Positions 44,516-55,731 are shown, numbered from the stretch's first letter. The stretch: 64,000 nt of DNA from Ephydatia muelleri (GCA_013339895.1 JABACO010000011.1:6915794-6979793), one strand, 5' to 3'. Notes: generated by a model from the sequence alone, not told the origin. Program-made: numbers and translations.

Positions 44516-45164
44516 ATGTTTTTGGTGCGTGTGGGCTTCACAACGTGTGCGCAGCAGTTGCCCGGGCTACGCGCAGTGTCGACTTCGATCGTGGAGCTTG
44601 CCTCTGCCGCAAAGGGTGCCGGTGCCAGCAAGGTGAAGCTCCTTCCTCCCGAGGAAAGATTACAGTACCTGAGAAAGGCCGAGATAAGGTTGGGACACTC
44701 TCACAGTAGTCCGGGATTTTACGGGCGGGGCGGCGCCATTTAGTTCGGATTGTTATGTACACTTGATTTGCGTGTATCGATAATTTCCCCCTGTGCACAT
44801 ACCCGCTCCATGGTTGAGCGTAGATGTAACGAACCAGGAGGGCGCAAGAGCACCTCGGTTGATCGTCTATAAATTGTGGGAGGCACATACAGGGAATACT
44901 GACTACAAAGAGCTTTCTCTCTTTGTCCTTCTTGTTTTACATCCTACCCCTTCCTAATCCCCTCCCTTTCCTTTCCCTCACCCGCCTTCTCCTTGTCTTC
45001 AACCCACACATTCGCTTAGAGTTGCGGTTTTCGCGGGCGTTTCCCTCCTCGTTGGATATTTCGCTCTAAAGAAAGCATTTGCAGGTGAGGGCAGAAAGGT
45101 GTGGCAGAGAAGAATCCAGCCTCCGCGCACTCCCGACCTCCCACAGTTTGGCTGGTTACAGTAA
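44516..45164 (+). CDS. Small single-pass membrane protein, likely mitochondrial (unrecognised)
   Basis: Exon 1 is 44516-44688 and exon 2 is 45020-45164, with the junction AG|A in phase 2 (AAG|GTTGGG, TTAG|AGTTG). The product is about 105 residues. The N-terminus (MFLVRVGFTTCAQQLPGLR) lacks acidic residues and has Arg and hydroxyl residues, like a mitochondrial targeting sequence. Residues near 60-80 form a membrane helix (VAVFAGVSLLVGYFALKKAFA). The C-terminus is basic and Pro-rich and ends QFGWLQ. I do not recognise the family. A donor-like GCAG|GTGAGG at 45084 could instead splice onward, possibly into the guanylate kinase gene that follows on the same strand, so the 3' end is uncertain. 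Confidence 0.5.
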
Positions 45165-45216
45165 AAGACAACGTGTGTTTGTTTTTTTTTTTTTAAAGTA
45201 AAAGGATTCGACCATC

Positions 45217-48105
45217 ATGGGATGCGGATCCTCTGGTATGAGAATTAATCAATAGTTTTGTATCTACATCCCATTCAGCGTACAGTGGCTCTTTAAATGT
45301 CCTTTGCCCTTCCGTAGTCATGGCAGCCAAGATTCCCAAGACGACGCAGGTTGCACCTATGTCCACGAGCGTGCCTACCACGGTTCCCAGACCTCTGGTG
45401 TTGGCTGGCCCCTCGGGCGCAGGCAAGAGCACTCTGATAAAGAAGCTGTTTGCTGACCACAAGGAGAAGTTTGGGTTCAGCGTTTCTCGTAAGCGATGGA
45501 CTGTGAAGGGGGAGGAGGGAGGTACACTGTCGTGTGGAGAGGAGTAAGGGAGGTGGAGAGGGGATAGAGAGGAATGGTGAGGTGGAGAAGACACAAGTGG
45601 ACAAGATTCTAAGGGAATGATTTGGAGGAGAGTGCTCAATGAGTAGGAAGTTAGAAACAGCAAAGGTTGTAATGCATAGTCTATCCTCTGCAGACACTAC
45701 ACGGAAGCCGAGAGCTGGAGAGACCCATGGAATAGGTGACCAGCATCAAATGAGAGTACCTGGCTCCACACACTTCACCACTCTCACTTTGCAGAGTACT
45801 ACTTCACAACTCGTGAGGAGATGAAGAAAAGCGTTGAGGAGGGGAACTTCATCGAGTCAGCTGAGTTTGCTGGTAACATGTACGGAACAAGGTAAGCCTA
45901 AATGTCTGTTAGCTGAGGCCTGGTGGGTGGGTGTGACCTCGATGTACCTTTGCTTTCCAGCAAGAAAGCCGTTCAAGATGTATTGAGCAAGGGGCAAGTG
46001 TGCATACTCGATATCGATATGCAGGTAGGTGTTTGTGCAGGTGTGTGTCTGTGTGCGAAGGTGAACCATAGAGGCCATGGTAGCTACACTTATAAATTAT
46101 TGTAATTATTAGCTGTCAAATCAAATCAAATTTGTATAAGATCATGCTTCAAGTCGTGAAATGTGGGTATATCACACATCAGGACCAACACTAGTGGGTG
46201 CAGTGTAGAATTGGTTCTGTGGGCATGATTTATCAAGTGCATAGCACACCCCTATACCCCCTTAGCTTTGTGGGGGAGGAGGACTTTGTTGTTCCTTCTT
46301 ATGCCACTGTACGGGGATATTTACCCTTTGCATAGGTGTATGTGTGCATAGGTGTATGTGTGCACAGGTGTATGTGTGTATAGGTGTATGTGTGCATAGG
46401 TGTATGTGTGTATAGGTGTATGTGTGTATAGGTGTATGTGTGTATAGGTGTATGTGTGTATAGGTGTATGTGTGCATAGGTGTATGTGTGTATAGGTGTA
46501 TGTGTGTATAGTGTATAGGTGTATGTGTGTATAGGTGTATGTGTGTATAGGTGTATGTGTGTATAGGTGTATGTGTGTATAGGTGTATGTGTGTATAGGT
46601 GTATGTGTGCATAGGTGTATGTGTGTATAGGTGTATGTATGTATAGGTGCATGTATGGTATCTGTGTGCGTACACTTCTGTGTGTCCACTATTTTTTCAC
46701 TGTTGTGTGAATACTTTCCCTTTCTTTAGGGTGTGAGGAATATTAAGAAAACTGACCTCAATCCTGTGTACATCTTGGTCAAGCCACCATCTCTGGAAGA
46801 GTTGGTTCGTTAAGGCAATGCAAGGTTCCGCCGGTACCTTAACAAGGGGCTTGTTGTGTTTTGTGTCCAGGAGAAGAGATTGAAGCATAGAGGAACAGAG
46901 ACCGAGGAAAGCTTGAGCAAAAGGCTGTCAGCCGCTAAAACAGAGCTGGAATACGGTGAGCAGTTGCAGAGTAAGCATTGAATGTGGGATTGTGTGCTAC
47001 AAAAAGGCTTATGATTGGACGAGAAGTCGGTGACGGCTTGTCTGATGCCATATTTTTTTAAAAACGAAGTGAGATAATTTTTGAATGCATATCTGGTTCG
47101 GGTTCATTATTCCTTCAATTTTCATCCATCTTGTAACAGGGGGATATAGCTCAGTGGTAGAGCATTTGACTGCAGATCAAGAGGTCCCCGGTTCAAACCC
47201 GGGTGTCCCCTGTTATAATTTTTTTTTCCTTATTTTTATGGCCTCTGCATAAGGATCAAGAGGTCCCCGGTTCAAAACCGGGTGTCTCCTGTCATGATTT
47301 TATTTTATTTTTTTCCCCTTCATTATTATTTTCATAGTGACAGAAAGCCTCTGTGCACATAAGATAGGGCAGTTTCTGTCTCCAGTAAAAGGCCTCAAAG
47401 GGTGGTCACCTGCCTCAGAGGCAATAGGATGGTAATGTGGGAGATTCAAAGGCATATTGCTTTGGGAACCCTGCTCGCATCTCCCTTTCCCTTTTGATGC
47501 CTGGTGTGTAATTACATATGTGCCACCAAAGGTTTTAGCGTCATCATCTTGTTTTGATGTGCTATTTTCCCCTATGTGTTCACCCCATAGGAACATGCTC
47601 AACTTTTACCATAGGTCGCTAATCATATCCCACATATCCATATCTTTCAGGTAATCGTATACTCTTCAATGGGACTAGTTTGTTTCTTTAGGGCAGTTTA
47701 CACACAAACGAGCACTCTTAAAACATTGCAATATACAGTGTTAGCTTCAATACCACCCTTGTCTGCAATAATGTCATCAAGACACTGGGGACCTTTTATT
47801 TGATTTGTACTTTACTAGCCTTCTCATGTGTCCCATATCCGCCCCCGAACGCCAACTCCGTCGGCCGCCAGTGCCGCCCGACGTGAGGATATATCATATA
47901 GGACCGATGTAGTCGGTCCTATATCAATCAGCCCCTGCCAAGTCGGCCGCAAGGGCCTACATATAGTGTGTGTAAGGGGGGGTATAGCTCAGTGGTAGAG
48001 CATTTGACTGCAGATCAAGAGGTCCCCGGTTCAAATCCGGGTGCCCCCTTTTTTTTTTTTCTGTCTAATTTCTTTTTTCATATTTTTATGTAGTAGGCCG
48101 GGCTC

Positions 48106-48147
<42 letters not shown>

Positions 48148-48499
48148 CTGTCTAATTTCTCCATATTTTTCTAGCAGAGCAAGTGTTTGATCTAACCCTA
48201 ACCCTCATCCTGTCATGTAAGGGGGTATAGCTCAGTGGTAGAGCATTTGACTGCAGATCAAGAGGTCCCCGGTTCAAATCCGGGTGCCCCCTTTTTTTTT
48301 TAATTGTCTAATTTTTTTTTTTAAACGGAGTAACCAGATCTATCTTTTTTCATATTTTCTAGCGGAGCAACCAGGTGTGTTTGATCAAATCATAGTCAAC
48401 GACACTGTAGACAACGCTTATGCTAGACTTAGGGAGGCAATCGAAAGTGTAAGTATGATGTTCCATTAATTCAAAATAAACTTATTCTCTCTCTCCCCT

Positions 48500-48598
<99 letters not shown>

Positions 48599-48622
48599 GG
48601 TGTTGGAATCTCCTTGAAGTAA
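45217..48622 (+). CDS. GUK1: Guanylate kinase
   Basis: Exons: 45217-45235 (optional first coding exon), 45318-45488, 45694-45735, 45795-45891, 45961-46024, 46730-46804, 46871-46955, 48363-48448, 48599-48622. All phases agree. The enzyme phosphorylates GMP to GDP using ATP. The P-loop is [33 protein letters not shown] binds GMP (the splice restores the His lost in the raw frame). Then come [54 protein letters not shown] and the lid/C-terminal [17 protein letters not shown]. This is colinear with human GUK1 (197 residues) plus an N-terminal extension. An ATG at 45320 ([10 protein letters not shown]) gives a cytosolic form. The tiny upstream exon gives MGCGSS, a consensus for N-myristoylation and palmitoylation. 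Three tRNA-Cys genes lie in the intron before exon 48363-48448. A very long CT tract precedes the last exon. Confidence 0.95.
46335..46655. repeat. 16-bp minisatellite in GUK1 intron
   Basis: About 20 copies of 'tataggtgtatgtgtg', some with CATAGG or CACAGG instead of TATAGG. The His/Tyr/Thr-rich frames on the minus strand are artefacts of the repeat. Confidence 0.95.
47140..47211 (+). tRNA. tRNA-Cys (GCA), copy 1
   Basis: 72 bases including the discriminator T. The D arm is TAGCTCAGTGGTAGAGCA, the anticodon loop is CTGCAGA (anticodon GCA), and the T arm is CCGGTTCAAACCCGG. Compared with copies 2 and 3, acceptor pair 5-68 is A-T instead of G-C, a compensated change that keeps the stem. T-rich DNA follows downstream. 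It lies in a GUK1 intron on the same strand. Confidence 0.96.
47253..47290 (+). pseudogene. tRNA-Cys 3'-half fragment
   Basis: 'ggatcaagaggtccccggtt' followed by 'caaaaccgggtgtctcct' duplicates the anticodon-stem 3' side, T arm and acceptor 3' strand of copy 1. The 5' half is absent. It arose by partial tandem duplication of copy 1, whose G-T-C-C 3' variant it shares. Confidence 0.85.
47978..48049 (+). tRNA. tRNA-Cys (GCA), copy 2
   Basis: 72 bases; acceptor GGGGGTA paired with TGCCCCC, discriminator T, anticodon GCA in CTGCAGA. It is followed directly by a run of at least ten T residues, a strong polymerase III terminator. The sequence appears identical to copy 3. Confidence 0.97.
48166..48195 (+). 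pseudogene. Decoy copy of the GUK1 exon 48363 acceptor and start
   Basis: 'catatttttctagcagagca' followed by 'agtgtttgatc' copies the real acceptor and exon start at 48349-48380 ('catattttctagcggagcaa' and 'gtgtttgatc'). It lies after tRNA copy 2, just as the real exon lies after tRNA copy 3, so one tRNA-plus-exon-edge unit was duplicated. Use of this acceptor would read into copy 3 and hit a stop. Confidence 0.8.
48221..48292 (+). tRNA. tRNA-Cys (GCA), copy 3
   Basis: 72 bases with the same structure as copy 2, followed by a T-run terminator starting at 48292. It is 70 bases upstream of GUK1 exon 48363-48448. Confidence 0.97.
48499..48596 (+). repeat. (CT)n tract forming the last GUK1 acceptor
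   Basis: About 100 bases of CT dinucleotides end in the acceptor CAG at 48596-48598 of the final 24-base GUK1 exon, so a microsatellite serves as the polypyrimidine tract. Confidence 0.93.
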
Positions 48623-49891
48623 AGAGCTGCATAGAATTTATATTCCATAAACTATACTGTGCTTGTTTCTGTGTTTTTTGGAGGAGAAATACTTACCTTA
48701 TGCAGATTAAGTAATAGTATATGCATATGTTACTAATTAGTGGGAACCACACCTCCAAAGTATCGAAGTATGCAGTTGGTTTATTACTCTTATCCACATG
48801 AAAAGGAAAATCATGTTTTTATCCGCATAATATCAGTGCACATCAGTCACGCCTTTCTTAAAATTTTATTCCGGCAGTGGGGTGACTGAAACATAAAGCT
48901 GAAAGGCAGTAATTAAACTATTGTTTAGAGTAATATCAAGTACCCAAATAATATAAAGTAATAACCCAAGTAAATATCAAGTAGTATCAGTACCCAAAAT
49001 AAATTACTGGCTTCAAGCTCGACCAACTGAGAAAATAGCAATTTACCCATTAATTGCTGTTCACCACACTCAGGGTTCGCTAGTGTCACTCTACAAGCCG
49101 CTCTAGCATCTCTCTGTAATGGATCATGCATTGTTGAGCTGCTGTTCAGGGCGGGGTCATCTACCCTCTTAATGCCTGACAACATGGTAGTCTGCACACG
49201 CACACACTGTTTGGGCTTTGCTGGCATCTTTCAGGGTCATGCACTGAATTGTTCAGTGTAGAATTTCACTGATCTAGTTGGCATTAGACCACCAAAGGAA
49301 GGTAAATATATGGCTCTATAAATGAGATGAAATATCGTGGTCTTGTATTGAGTTAGTGTGTGGTTTTGTCGTTGGGGGAGGGGGGAGGGAGCTTAATACC
49401 TGCTACATAAGTGGCTTGAAATGAAGAAGTAAGAATATAGCCTAGAGGCTTTGGTATAAAGCACATGAATGATAGACAAATAGTATTAGAAGTTAGCCTT
49501 TACTTTAAGTATGCTAATCGAGGTCCTGTGGCACCAAATGAAGTTCCAGCCTGCACAAGAAGTGTTTGTAAACATTTTCCACTGCATAATTTGGCTTCAT
49601 CTCAGTGGTGTGTTCTTTAATAGCCATGTCTGCATGCAAGTATTTGTATCGACTCACCATGAGACAAATGCATAGGGCCTTTTCATTGAACCTTACTACT
49701 GTACTGAAATGGAGCTTACAAAGCATGCATATGTTTGTATTGAGAAGAGAGGGAGGGGGGCGTTGCATTCATGACCTTTACAAAAAAAATCTGCTTTTGT
49801 TACAAGATCATTGCAGGTCCATGATAATATCAGCAGCGGAAAATTCTACAAGCTTACAATTCTAGCACATACAATAAACTGAATTTTAACT
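48623..49891. other. Intergenic, no gene seen
   Basis: GUK1 3' flank and the 3' flank of beta-trefoil gene A. Only short frames and AT-rich sequence; I could not assign anything. Confidence 0.45.
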
Positions 49892-51032
49892 TTACAAGAC
49901 AGTGATTTGGAATTTTTCCCACGGTCCAGATCCGTACTGGGCGTTCACAGTCCCAGCACCTGCTCCGTTGAACGAGTCAACGTTGCTGCCATCCACGCGG
50001 AGGTAGGCTTGGGGAAACTGAACTGACTGTATAAAATATTGTCCGTCCGCTTCCTGCCTGATCACGAACCTCTCGTACGGCCCAGCCCCGAACTGGCCGT
50101 TCACGGTTCCGGATCCCGACCCCTGGGGGCTGGTTACTTGGCTTCCGTCCAGGCGCAGATACACGTTCGGAAATTGGAGCGACTCAATTGAGTACTGGTC
50201 GCCAGCGTACGGTCTCAGGATGAACTTCTCGTACGGTCCAGCCCCGAACTGGCAGTTTACTGTTCCAACTCCAGCTCCGTTAGAACTGGTCACACCGTTA
50301 CCATCGAGACGGAGAAAGACGTTAGGAAACTGGACGGATTGGATCGTGACAACCAATCCTGGTCGACCTGTTAGCGAAGGGCCGGAAAGGGGAGGGGGGA
50401 GGCGGAAATCAGTGTACAAATTAAAAAAACTGACAGCAACTTCATGCACATACAGTCAGCCAGATACCCTCAGTGATAACATGCAGTCCTCACTCGAAGC
50501 TTCCGATTCTGTCATGTCTGGTTCTGGTTCCAAACCTAGACCGAAAGATTGTGATGAATCCAGTTGCTCCTCAGCTGTGTTTACGTGAAGAACATTGAAT
50601 TATGCAATACAGTGCACGCACGTGCAATACAATGCACGCACGTGCAATACAGTGCACGCACATGCAAGCATATGATATTTCTGGCATGCAACGGAGAGTG
50701 AGCCAGCCGGCGGTGAAGTTTTGAAAACGGGTCATTTGCATTGCATCGTATAACTGATAATTCAGTGCTCATAAAAACTCGTATTGAAAACTACAAGAGC
50801 TGTTCTTTTTCTGCCTCCTTGCTTCGTCATGTATTTGCTCGTGCGGCGGCGTTCAGTACACGCGCTGCATGCATGCCATGCACGTGCGCCACGCCGCTCA
50901 CAACAATCACCCACCAGTCACCATCCGCTCTTCGCCTTTGCCCATTATGGTCGGGTGGCGTACTGGCAGGGACGAGGCCCAGCAAAAAGAAAACAGCCCG
51001 AGAAAAAGCGCGCTTCCAGCTAACAGCTTCAT
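49892..51032 (-). CDS. Secreted beta-trefoil protein, gene A
   Basis: Three exons: 50915-51032, 50494-50574, 49892-50367, all joined in phase 1. Exon 1 encodes a signal peptide (MKLLAGSALFLGLFSFCWAS). Exon 2 encodes a short acidic linker (AEEQLDSSQ ... LEPEPDMTESEAS). Exon 3 encodes three repeats of about 48 residues, each with the pattern IQSVQFPNVFLRLDG ... GAGVGTVN.QFGAGPYEKF. Three such repeats match a beta-trefoil of the fascin/ricin-B-like fold. The product is probably a small secreted lectin-like or structural protein; the ligand is unknown and I do not recognise the family. Compared with genes B and C it has a shorter acidic exon (81 versus 120 bases) and more differences, so it split off first. 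A TATA-like box lies about 55 bases upstream. Confidence 0.85.
50611..50662. repeat. 20-bp repeat with CACGTG palindromes
   Basis: Two and a half copies of 'cacgcacgtgcaatacagtg' in intron 1 of gene A. Each carries an E-box-like CACGTG or CACATG core. A role in regulation is only a possibility. Confidence 0.5.
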
Positions 51033-51083
51033 GCCCAGAGAGCTTCGATCGTTAGCATACGTATAACAGTAATGTTCTTCTTC

Positions 51084-51165
51084 TCTTTATATAAGTACCT
51101 TTCCTACGGCATGCATCCAGAAGTGCATGCATGCATCAGCGCCGGATGGGCCCTTGCGGGCACCC
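51084..51165 (-). promoter_or_regulatory. Core promoter of beta-trefoil gene A
   Basis: A TATA-like box (minus strand ACTTATATAAAG) at 51086-51096 and a conserved upstream block 'gcgccggatgggcccttgcg' at 51140-51159. The same two elements with similar spacing precede genes B and C. Confidence 0.6.
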
Positions 51166-52223
51166 CTGCGATATATAATATAATCGTAATTGGAACTGCT
51201 TGGCTTAACCGCATGTACCTGTGGAGGTGCAGCGGTTGGTCAACACACATGACTAATTGATTGCTTGCATGGCTGCTGCAAAGTGTTAATTCGATACAGC
51301 AGCAAATTGTGCAGCCCGCGCCATGCTAATTGGAGTGTAGCAAACGTCTTATGTGTAACGCAAGGAGCGTTGCGTGCGACCAATGTGCTCGTTAGCGCCA
51401 TGCTGCTTCTTCACCGCTCTTCAACTGCTACTAGCTCACTCCACGTAGCCGCCACATCTTTGTATTATGGCCCAAGCCTAATAACATTCTATTCACGCCG
51501 TTGCATGATCCCTCGCGGCCTTATCAATGAGATCTAAGACTCACATTCCCTCCGCTCTTCTTCATTCCTCTTCTGCCGCAGCGCATGTACTGTGTATAGT
51601 CAAGTTCAGTATCCCCCGCACTTTGTCAGCAAGGCATAAGCCAGTACATGCGTGATGATTGGCGTGCGGTTCTCTATTATAGCAATCGACCAGTAGTCTA
51701 CAAACGATAACCCTCCTGCATGAAAAGGTATATAATACGCACCCAGAGGCGTCGAGCATGCAGGGGTGGTGGTAAACCCGCCCGTGTCAATCCACCTACA
51801 CATGCACGAGCCAAAACACCCAACGCAATCGCGATTTTAACAATCCAGTCCAGTCCCCTCTCTCCCCCCCCCCCCCCCCCCCCTCCCCTCCTCCAGCCTT
51901 ACTGAAATGATGCCCCTGTACAAGTGAATTGCGCACGCATGAACACTATATTGATGATTGTAAATGCATGTCGGTATACTGTTCCTAATCATGCAGGCTC
52001 TACAGTTCATGAACTTGCGTATAACAACAGCTTGGTATCAAATCCGAACTAAATCATTTCGATACAGAGCTAGTAAGCCATGAAGTTAATGAATCCATTA
52101 AATTTATCGAATCAAATTGTGCGGCAATTATACAAAACAGCATGGATACTATAAAAGCTCTCCTGAAATCACACATGCATGCGCTCACAATGCCACAGCA
52201 TGGTCACACCATAAAACGTTTAT

Positions 52224-53410
52224 CTACAGGACAGTGATCTTGAATTTTTCCCACGGTCCAACTCCGTACTGTGCGTTCACATTACCAGCACCCGCCCCAT
52301 TGAACGACTGTACGTTGCTGCCATCCACGCGAAGGAATGCTTGTGGAAACTGAACCGACTGGATCGAATATTGTCCGTCCACTTCCTGCCTGATCACGAA
52401 CCTCTCGTACGGCCCAGCCCCGAACTGGCCGTTCACAATTCCGGATCCCGACCCCTGGAAGCTGGTTACTTGGCCTCCGTCCAGGCGCAGATACACGTTC
52501 GGAAATTGGAGCGACTCAATTGAGTACTGGTCGCCAGCGTACGGTCTCAGGATGAACTTCTCGTACGGTCCAGCCCCGAACTGACAGTTTACCTTACCGA
52601 CTCCAGCTCCGTTAAAACTGTTCACACCGTTACCATCGAGACGGAGAAAGACGTTCGGAAACTGGACGGATTGGATCGTGACAACCAATCCTGGTCGACC
52701 TGTTATAATAGCGGGAAAATAGTATACACGGCACGGATAAAAAAAATTGCCGGCGCTGCGAAACTGCTAATTCCTTACTCAAAGCTTCCGATTCCACCTT
52801 ATCTGCTTCTGGCTCCAAAGCTAGACCAAAGGACTCTGATTCCAGTTGCTTCGATTCCGATTCCAGTTGCTCCGGTTCTGATTCCAGTTGCACCAGAGCT
52901 GAACACGAAGAACGATTAGAAATTGTAACGTCAGTCTCTCTCTAAACTATATCTATCGTCAGTTTGGTTTGTAACGCGCAGTGATTTGGTGTATACCGCC
53001 ATATATGTAGCACCATTTTTATTGCATGCGTTACATGTAAATGTATACATACAAATTTCTATGCACGTGCAAATGTATCTGCATGTAATAGTTTGAGCAA
53101 TGGGGGAGTGCGGCCGACAGAGGTAGCGACTGCTTTCTTATATGCGTGTATGCATGCATGCTTTTCTACTACGCAACATGCGCTCATACTTATATGCCCG
53201 ACGCATCGTTTGCGTGTAGTATACGTATGCCGCATGCACGTGTGGTATAGCTCCTCCTTACATGCAGCCCACAACAAATACGAGCTCACCATTGAACATC
53301 TCCTGCGCATTCTCTTCGCCTTCGCCCATGATAGCCGGGTGGCTCATGGGTGAGCTACAGCAATAAGAAAGCAACCCGAGGAAAAGCGCGCTTCCAGCCA
53401 AGATCTTCAT
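52224..53410 (-). CDS. Secreted beta-trefoil protein, gene B
   Basis: Exons 53290-53410, 52779-52898 and 52224-52699, all phase 1. Exon 1 gives the signal peptide MKILAGSALFLGLLSYCCSS and a short propeptide-like segment (HPAIMGEGEENAQEMFN). Exon 2 is a 40-residue acidic linker of repeated QLESES/QLESEP motifs. Exon 3 holds the three beta-trefoil repeats, ending WEKFKITVL. Nearly identical to gene C in all exons, including the trefoil. TATA (minus TATATAAGG) lies at 53472-53480, about 65 bases above the ATG. Confidence 0.87.
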
Positions 53411-53470
53411 TTGCAAGATAGCTTAATTCGATCTTTTGCCGCGGCAGTTGTTAAGCGTTAAGATCGCTTC

Positions 53471-53545
53471 CCCTTATATACCTTTTCCAAGGCATGCATT
53501 GAGTGGCACACAGTCTACAGCGCCGGAAGGGCCCTTGCAGGCGGC
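53471..53545 (-). promoter_or_regulatory. Core promoter of beta-trefoil gene B
   Basis: TATATAAGGGG on the minus strand at 53470-53480, and upstream the conserved GC-rich block 'gcgccggaagggcccttgca' at 53520-53539, shared with genes A and C. Confidence 0.6.
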
Positions 53546-53964
53546 CCTAAGGCTTTTTCCACGTCTATACCTGGCCTCAGTACCACATAAAGGTGCAGCG
53601 GTTGAGAAACAATTACTTACACATTCCATGTTAATTCGATATATACGTGTACAGTGGTTAATCTCTATAATCGCGAGTAACTGTCGGGGATTGCAGGTGT
53701 ACGTACTGTCTGGTGCTTCTATATTACAATTCACCAGAGTCTCTTTTGTTTTATGTCTCGGAGTATATACTTGTTTTGGGGTATATACCTTCTTAAAGGA
53801 CTCCAGAATCTAGCTCAATGCATGTGTTAGGCCTATAGAGACGTGGTCTAAAGCTTGTAGAGCAGCGTTGCTGGACCATGGACCGTGTATTACCGACGCT
53901 TCTCTTCACCATGTATCATGCAGTATTCTGGTACGAGTAGAAGGCAGCGGTACAGGGCAGGTTG

Positions 53965-53991
53965 GGGGGGGGGGGGGGGGGGGGGGGGGGG
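53965..53991. repeat. Poly-G tract
   Basis: A run of about 27 G residues upstream of gene B. The matching place in the second duplication unit (about 58196-58215) has no long G-run, so the tract expanded or was lost after duplication, or is an assembly artefact. Confidence 0.85.
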
Positions 53992-54123
53992 CCTCCTAGC
54001 TCTCTTTAAAAAAATTGGGTCTCCGCCCTTCTCCTGAACTTCACTACCTACTAATGATACTAGAGCTATATAAAACGAACTTAGCTGCATGGCAACTATT
54101 TCTAGTCTGGAATTACAAATCTA

Positions 54124-54262
54124 CCTGCATGCATGCATGCATGTACTTGCATGCATACATGTACCCGCCGCATACATGTACCCGCATACATGTACCCGCA
54201 TACATGTACCCGCATACATGCACGCATACATGTACTTGCATCCATGCATGCATGGATATACA
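54124..54262. repeat. ATGCATGC and 14-bp 'catacatgtacccg' repeats
   Basis: Alternating ATGC repeats are followed by several copies of 'catacatgtacccg'. The second duplication unit keeps only the short ATGC part (58354-58390). Confidence 0.85.
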
Positions 54263-54488
54263 ATACAGCGTCTACGACGACTATACATATTCATGTCCAC
54301 TGGCAAATGGCGGGACGTTCTGGTCTGCATGCACAATCTGAATTCCACACGTGGTCAATCCCTCAGTGTTTCCCAACTACAGCCATATACAATCCTCAGC
54401 CGCCCTGTGGTTCATCACCTCCCTAATGAAACCGCGCAGCGTTACAAATGGGCATCAGGACCTATACCGCAATGCAGTTATGGTTTCA

Positions 54489-55730
54489 CACAGCATTAGG
54501 GACCAGGAGACACTGATTCGTTACAGTGGCAGCATTCTAAGATATGGTACTCGTAGTGCGAGGTTAAGAGATGGAGTAGCAGCGTTGACCCGACGGCTGA
54601 CCAACAATTTGTTTTACTAGGAAAACATTATATATTATGCTCTGATGGCAAATCGACTCATAACTTTAGATTGTATAGCACCTGCCATATACCTGAACTC
54701 AGCTGACTTATAACATATAGCGTTATCTGTCTGTCTAGTTACATGACTCAGATAATCTGCACATATGACATGCTGTGCATCCATTCCATACTTATAAGTG
54801 CATGTACATGCCTAAAAAAAGGCACAGTTGTTGTTGCAAATGCCTTGATAGGTATGGATACATTTTGCCATGCTAGTCATCTGGATGCACTCAAGGAGGC
54901 CAGACAGTTGCACCATAAAGTCCAAGAGAATTTACATAAATCCAGCTTAGACTCCATTCTACCCAAGTTCACACAAGAGCAATAGAGATCAATACGAAGG
55001 GCAATAAAAGGCAAAACTTCAGCATGGCTGCATGTGGTTCCATTAGAGAGTTGTTATTTTGGCCTAGCATCCTCCCAGTTTAGAGATGGCTTGGCCATTC
55101 AATATCAAAGACAACCTTTCTGTTTACCTACTAAAGTGTGGATGTAGTGCAAATTTCTTGCTGCAACATGCATTGGACTGTAAGACAGGTGGCCTTGTCA
55201 TCCAGTGACATAATGAAGTTCGGGACTGTCTTGGGGATATGGCTGCTCAAGTATGTAGTCAGGTTGTACGTGAACCAATAGTTAGAGGCTGTCTCCCAAT
55301 CAGATGGTCCAGGATTGAGCCTGATCTAGTCATTCGAGGTGTTTGGACTCCTCAGGTGGAAGCGTTGTTAGATACTGATAAAAGTCATTGACACAGATGC
55401 ACCAACACACCAACACAGAACACCAGAATCAATTTTGGAATCAGGGGCCAAGAAAAGAAGCTATATAAAAAGGCAGTGGAAAATAGGCGAGGTATACTTT
55501 TACTCCTTTTGTGACATCCGTTGATGGCTTCTCCACAGAGAGGCAGAATATTTTTTGAAGCACGTAGCCAGCCACCAGCATAGCAGCTAAATCGTATGCT
55601 GAAACATGTGCATATGTCAGAGCACGATTCTTATTTGCCCTGGTTCGAGCACAAGCTTGTATCTGAGGGATCCATGTATGCAAAAATGTGTGTCTGATGT
55701 ATACTGCAGAATGCCGTTGTACAGTACTGT
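54489..55730 (+). mobile_element. Repeat carrying a retrotransposon tail
   Basis: The left end 'cacagcattaggga' and right end 'gttgtacagtactgtc' both recur, joined with the interior deleted, at 59831-59954. The interior holds the decayed reverse-transcriptase tail at 54740-55395. It therefore appears to be one repeat unit about 1.24 kb long, sitting exactly at the edge of the segmental duplication. Confidence 0.6.
54740..55395 (+). pseudogene. Reverse-transcriptase C-terminal tail, decayed
   Basis: Translated pieces resemble the C-terminal zinc-binding tail of a non-LTR-type retrotransposon ORF: KTSAWLHVVPLESCYFG, FRDGLAIQYQRQPFCLPTKC, then GCSANFLLQHALDCKTGG and HNEVRDCLGDMAAQVCSQ. A frame change near 55130 and a TGA at about 55204-55206, where an Arg is expected before HNEVRD, show it is dead. 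Confidence 0.7.
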
Positions 55731-55731
55731 C

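Larger units (their letters stand above)
51530..54492. repeat. Segmental duplication, unit 1 (contains gene B)
   Basis: The sequence from 'agatctaagactcacattcc' (51530) to 'atggtttcacac' (54492) is repeated at 55854-58604. Similarity covers the 3' flank with its poly-C run, the three exons, the introns, the promoter and the upstream flank. Differences are scattered point changes and small indels. The right edge of unit 1 coincides with the start of another repeat at 54489. Confidence 0.92.

Noticed and set aside
54740..55395. A host gene encoding a zinc-binding protein
   Set aside because: The frame is broken by a shift and a stop, and the pattern is that of a retrotransposon ORF tail.
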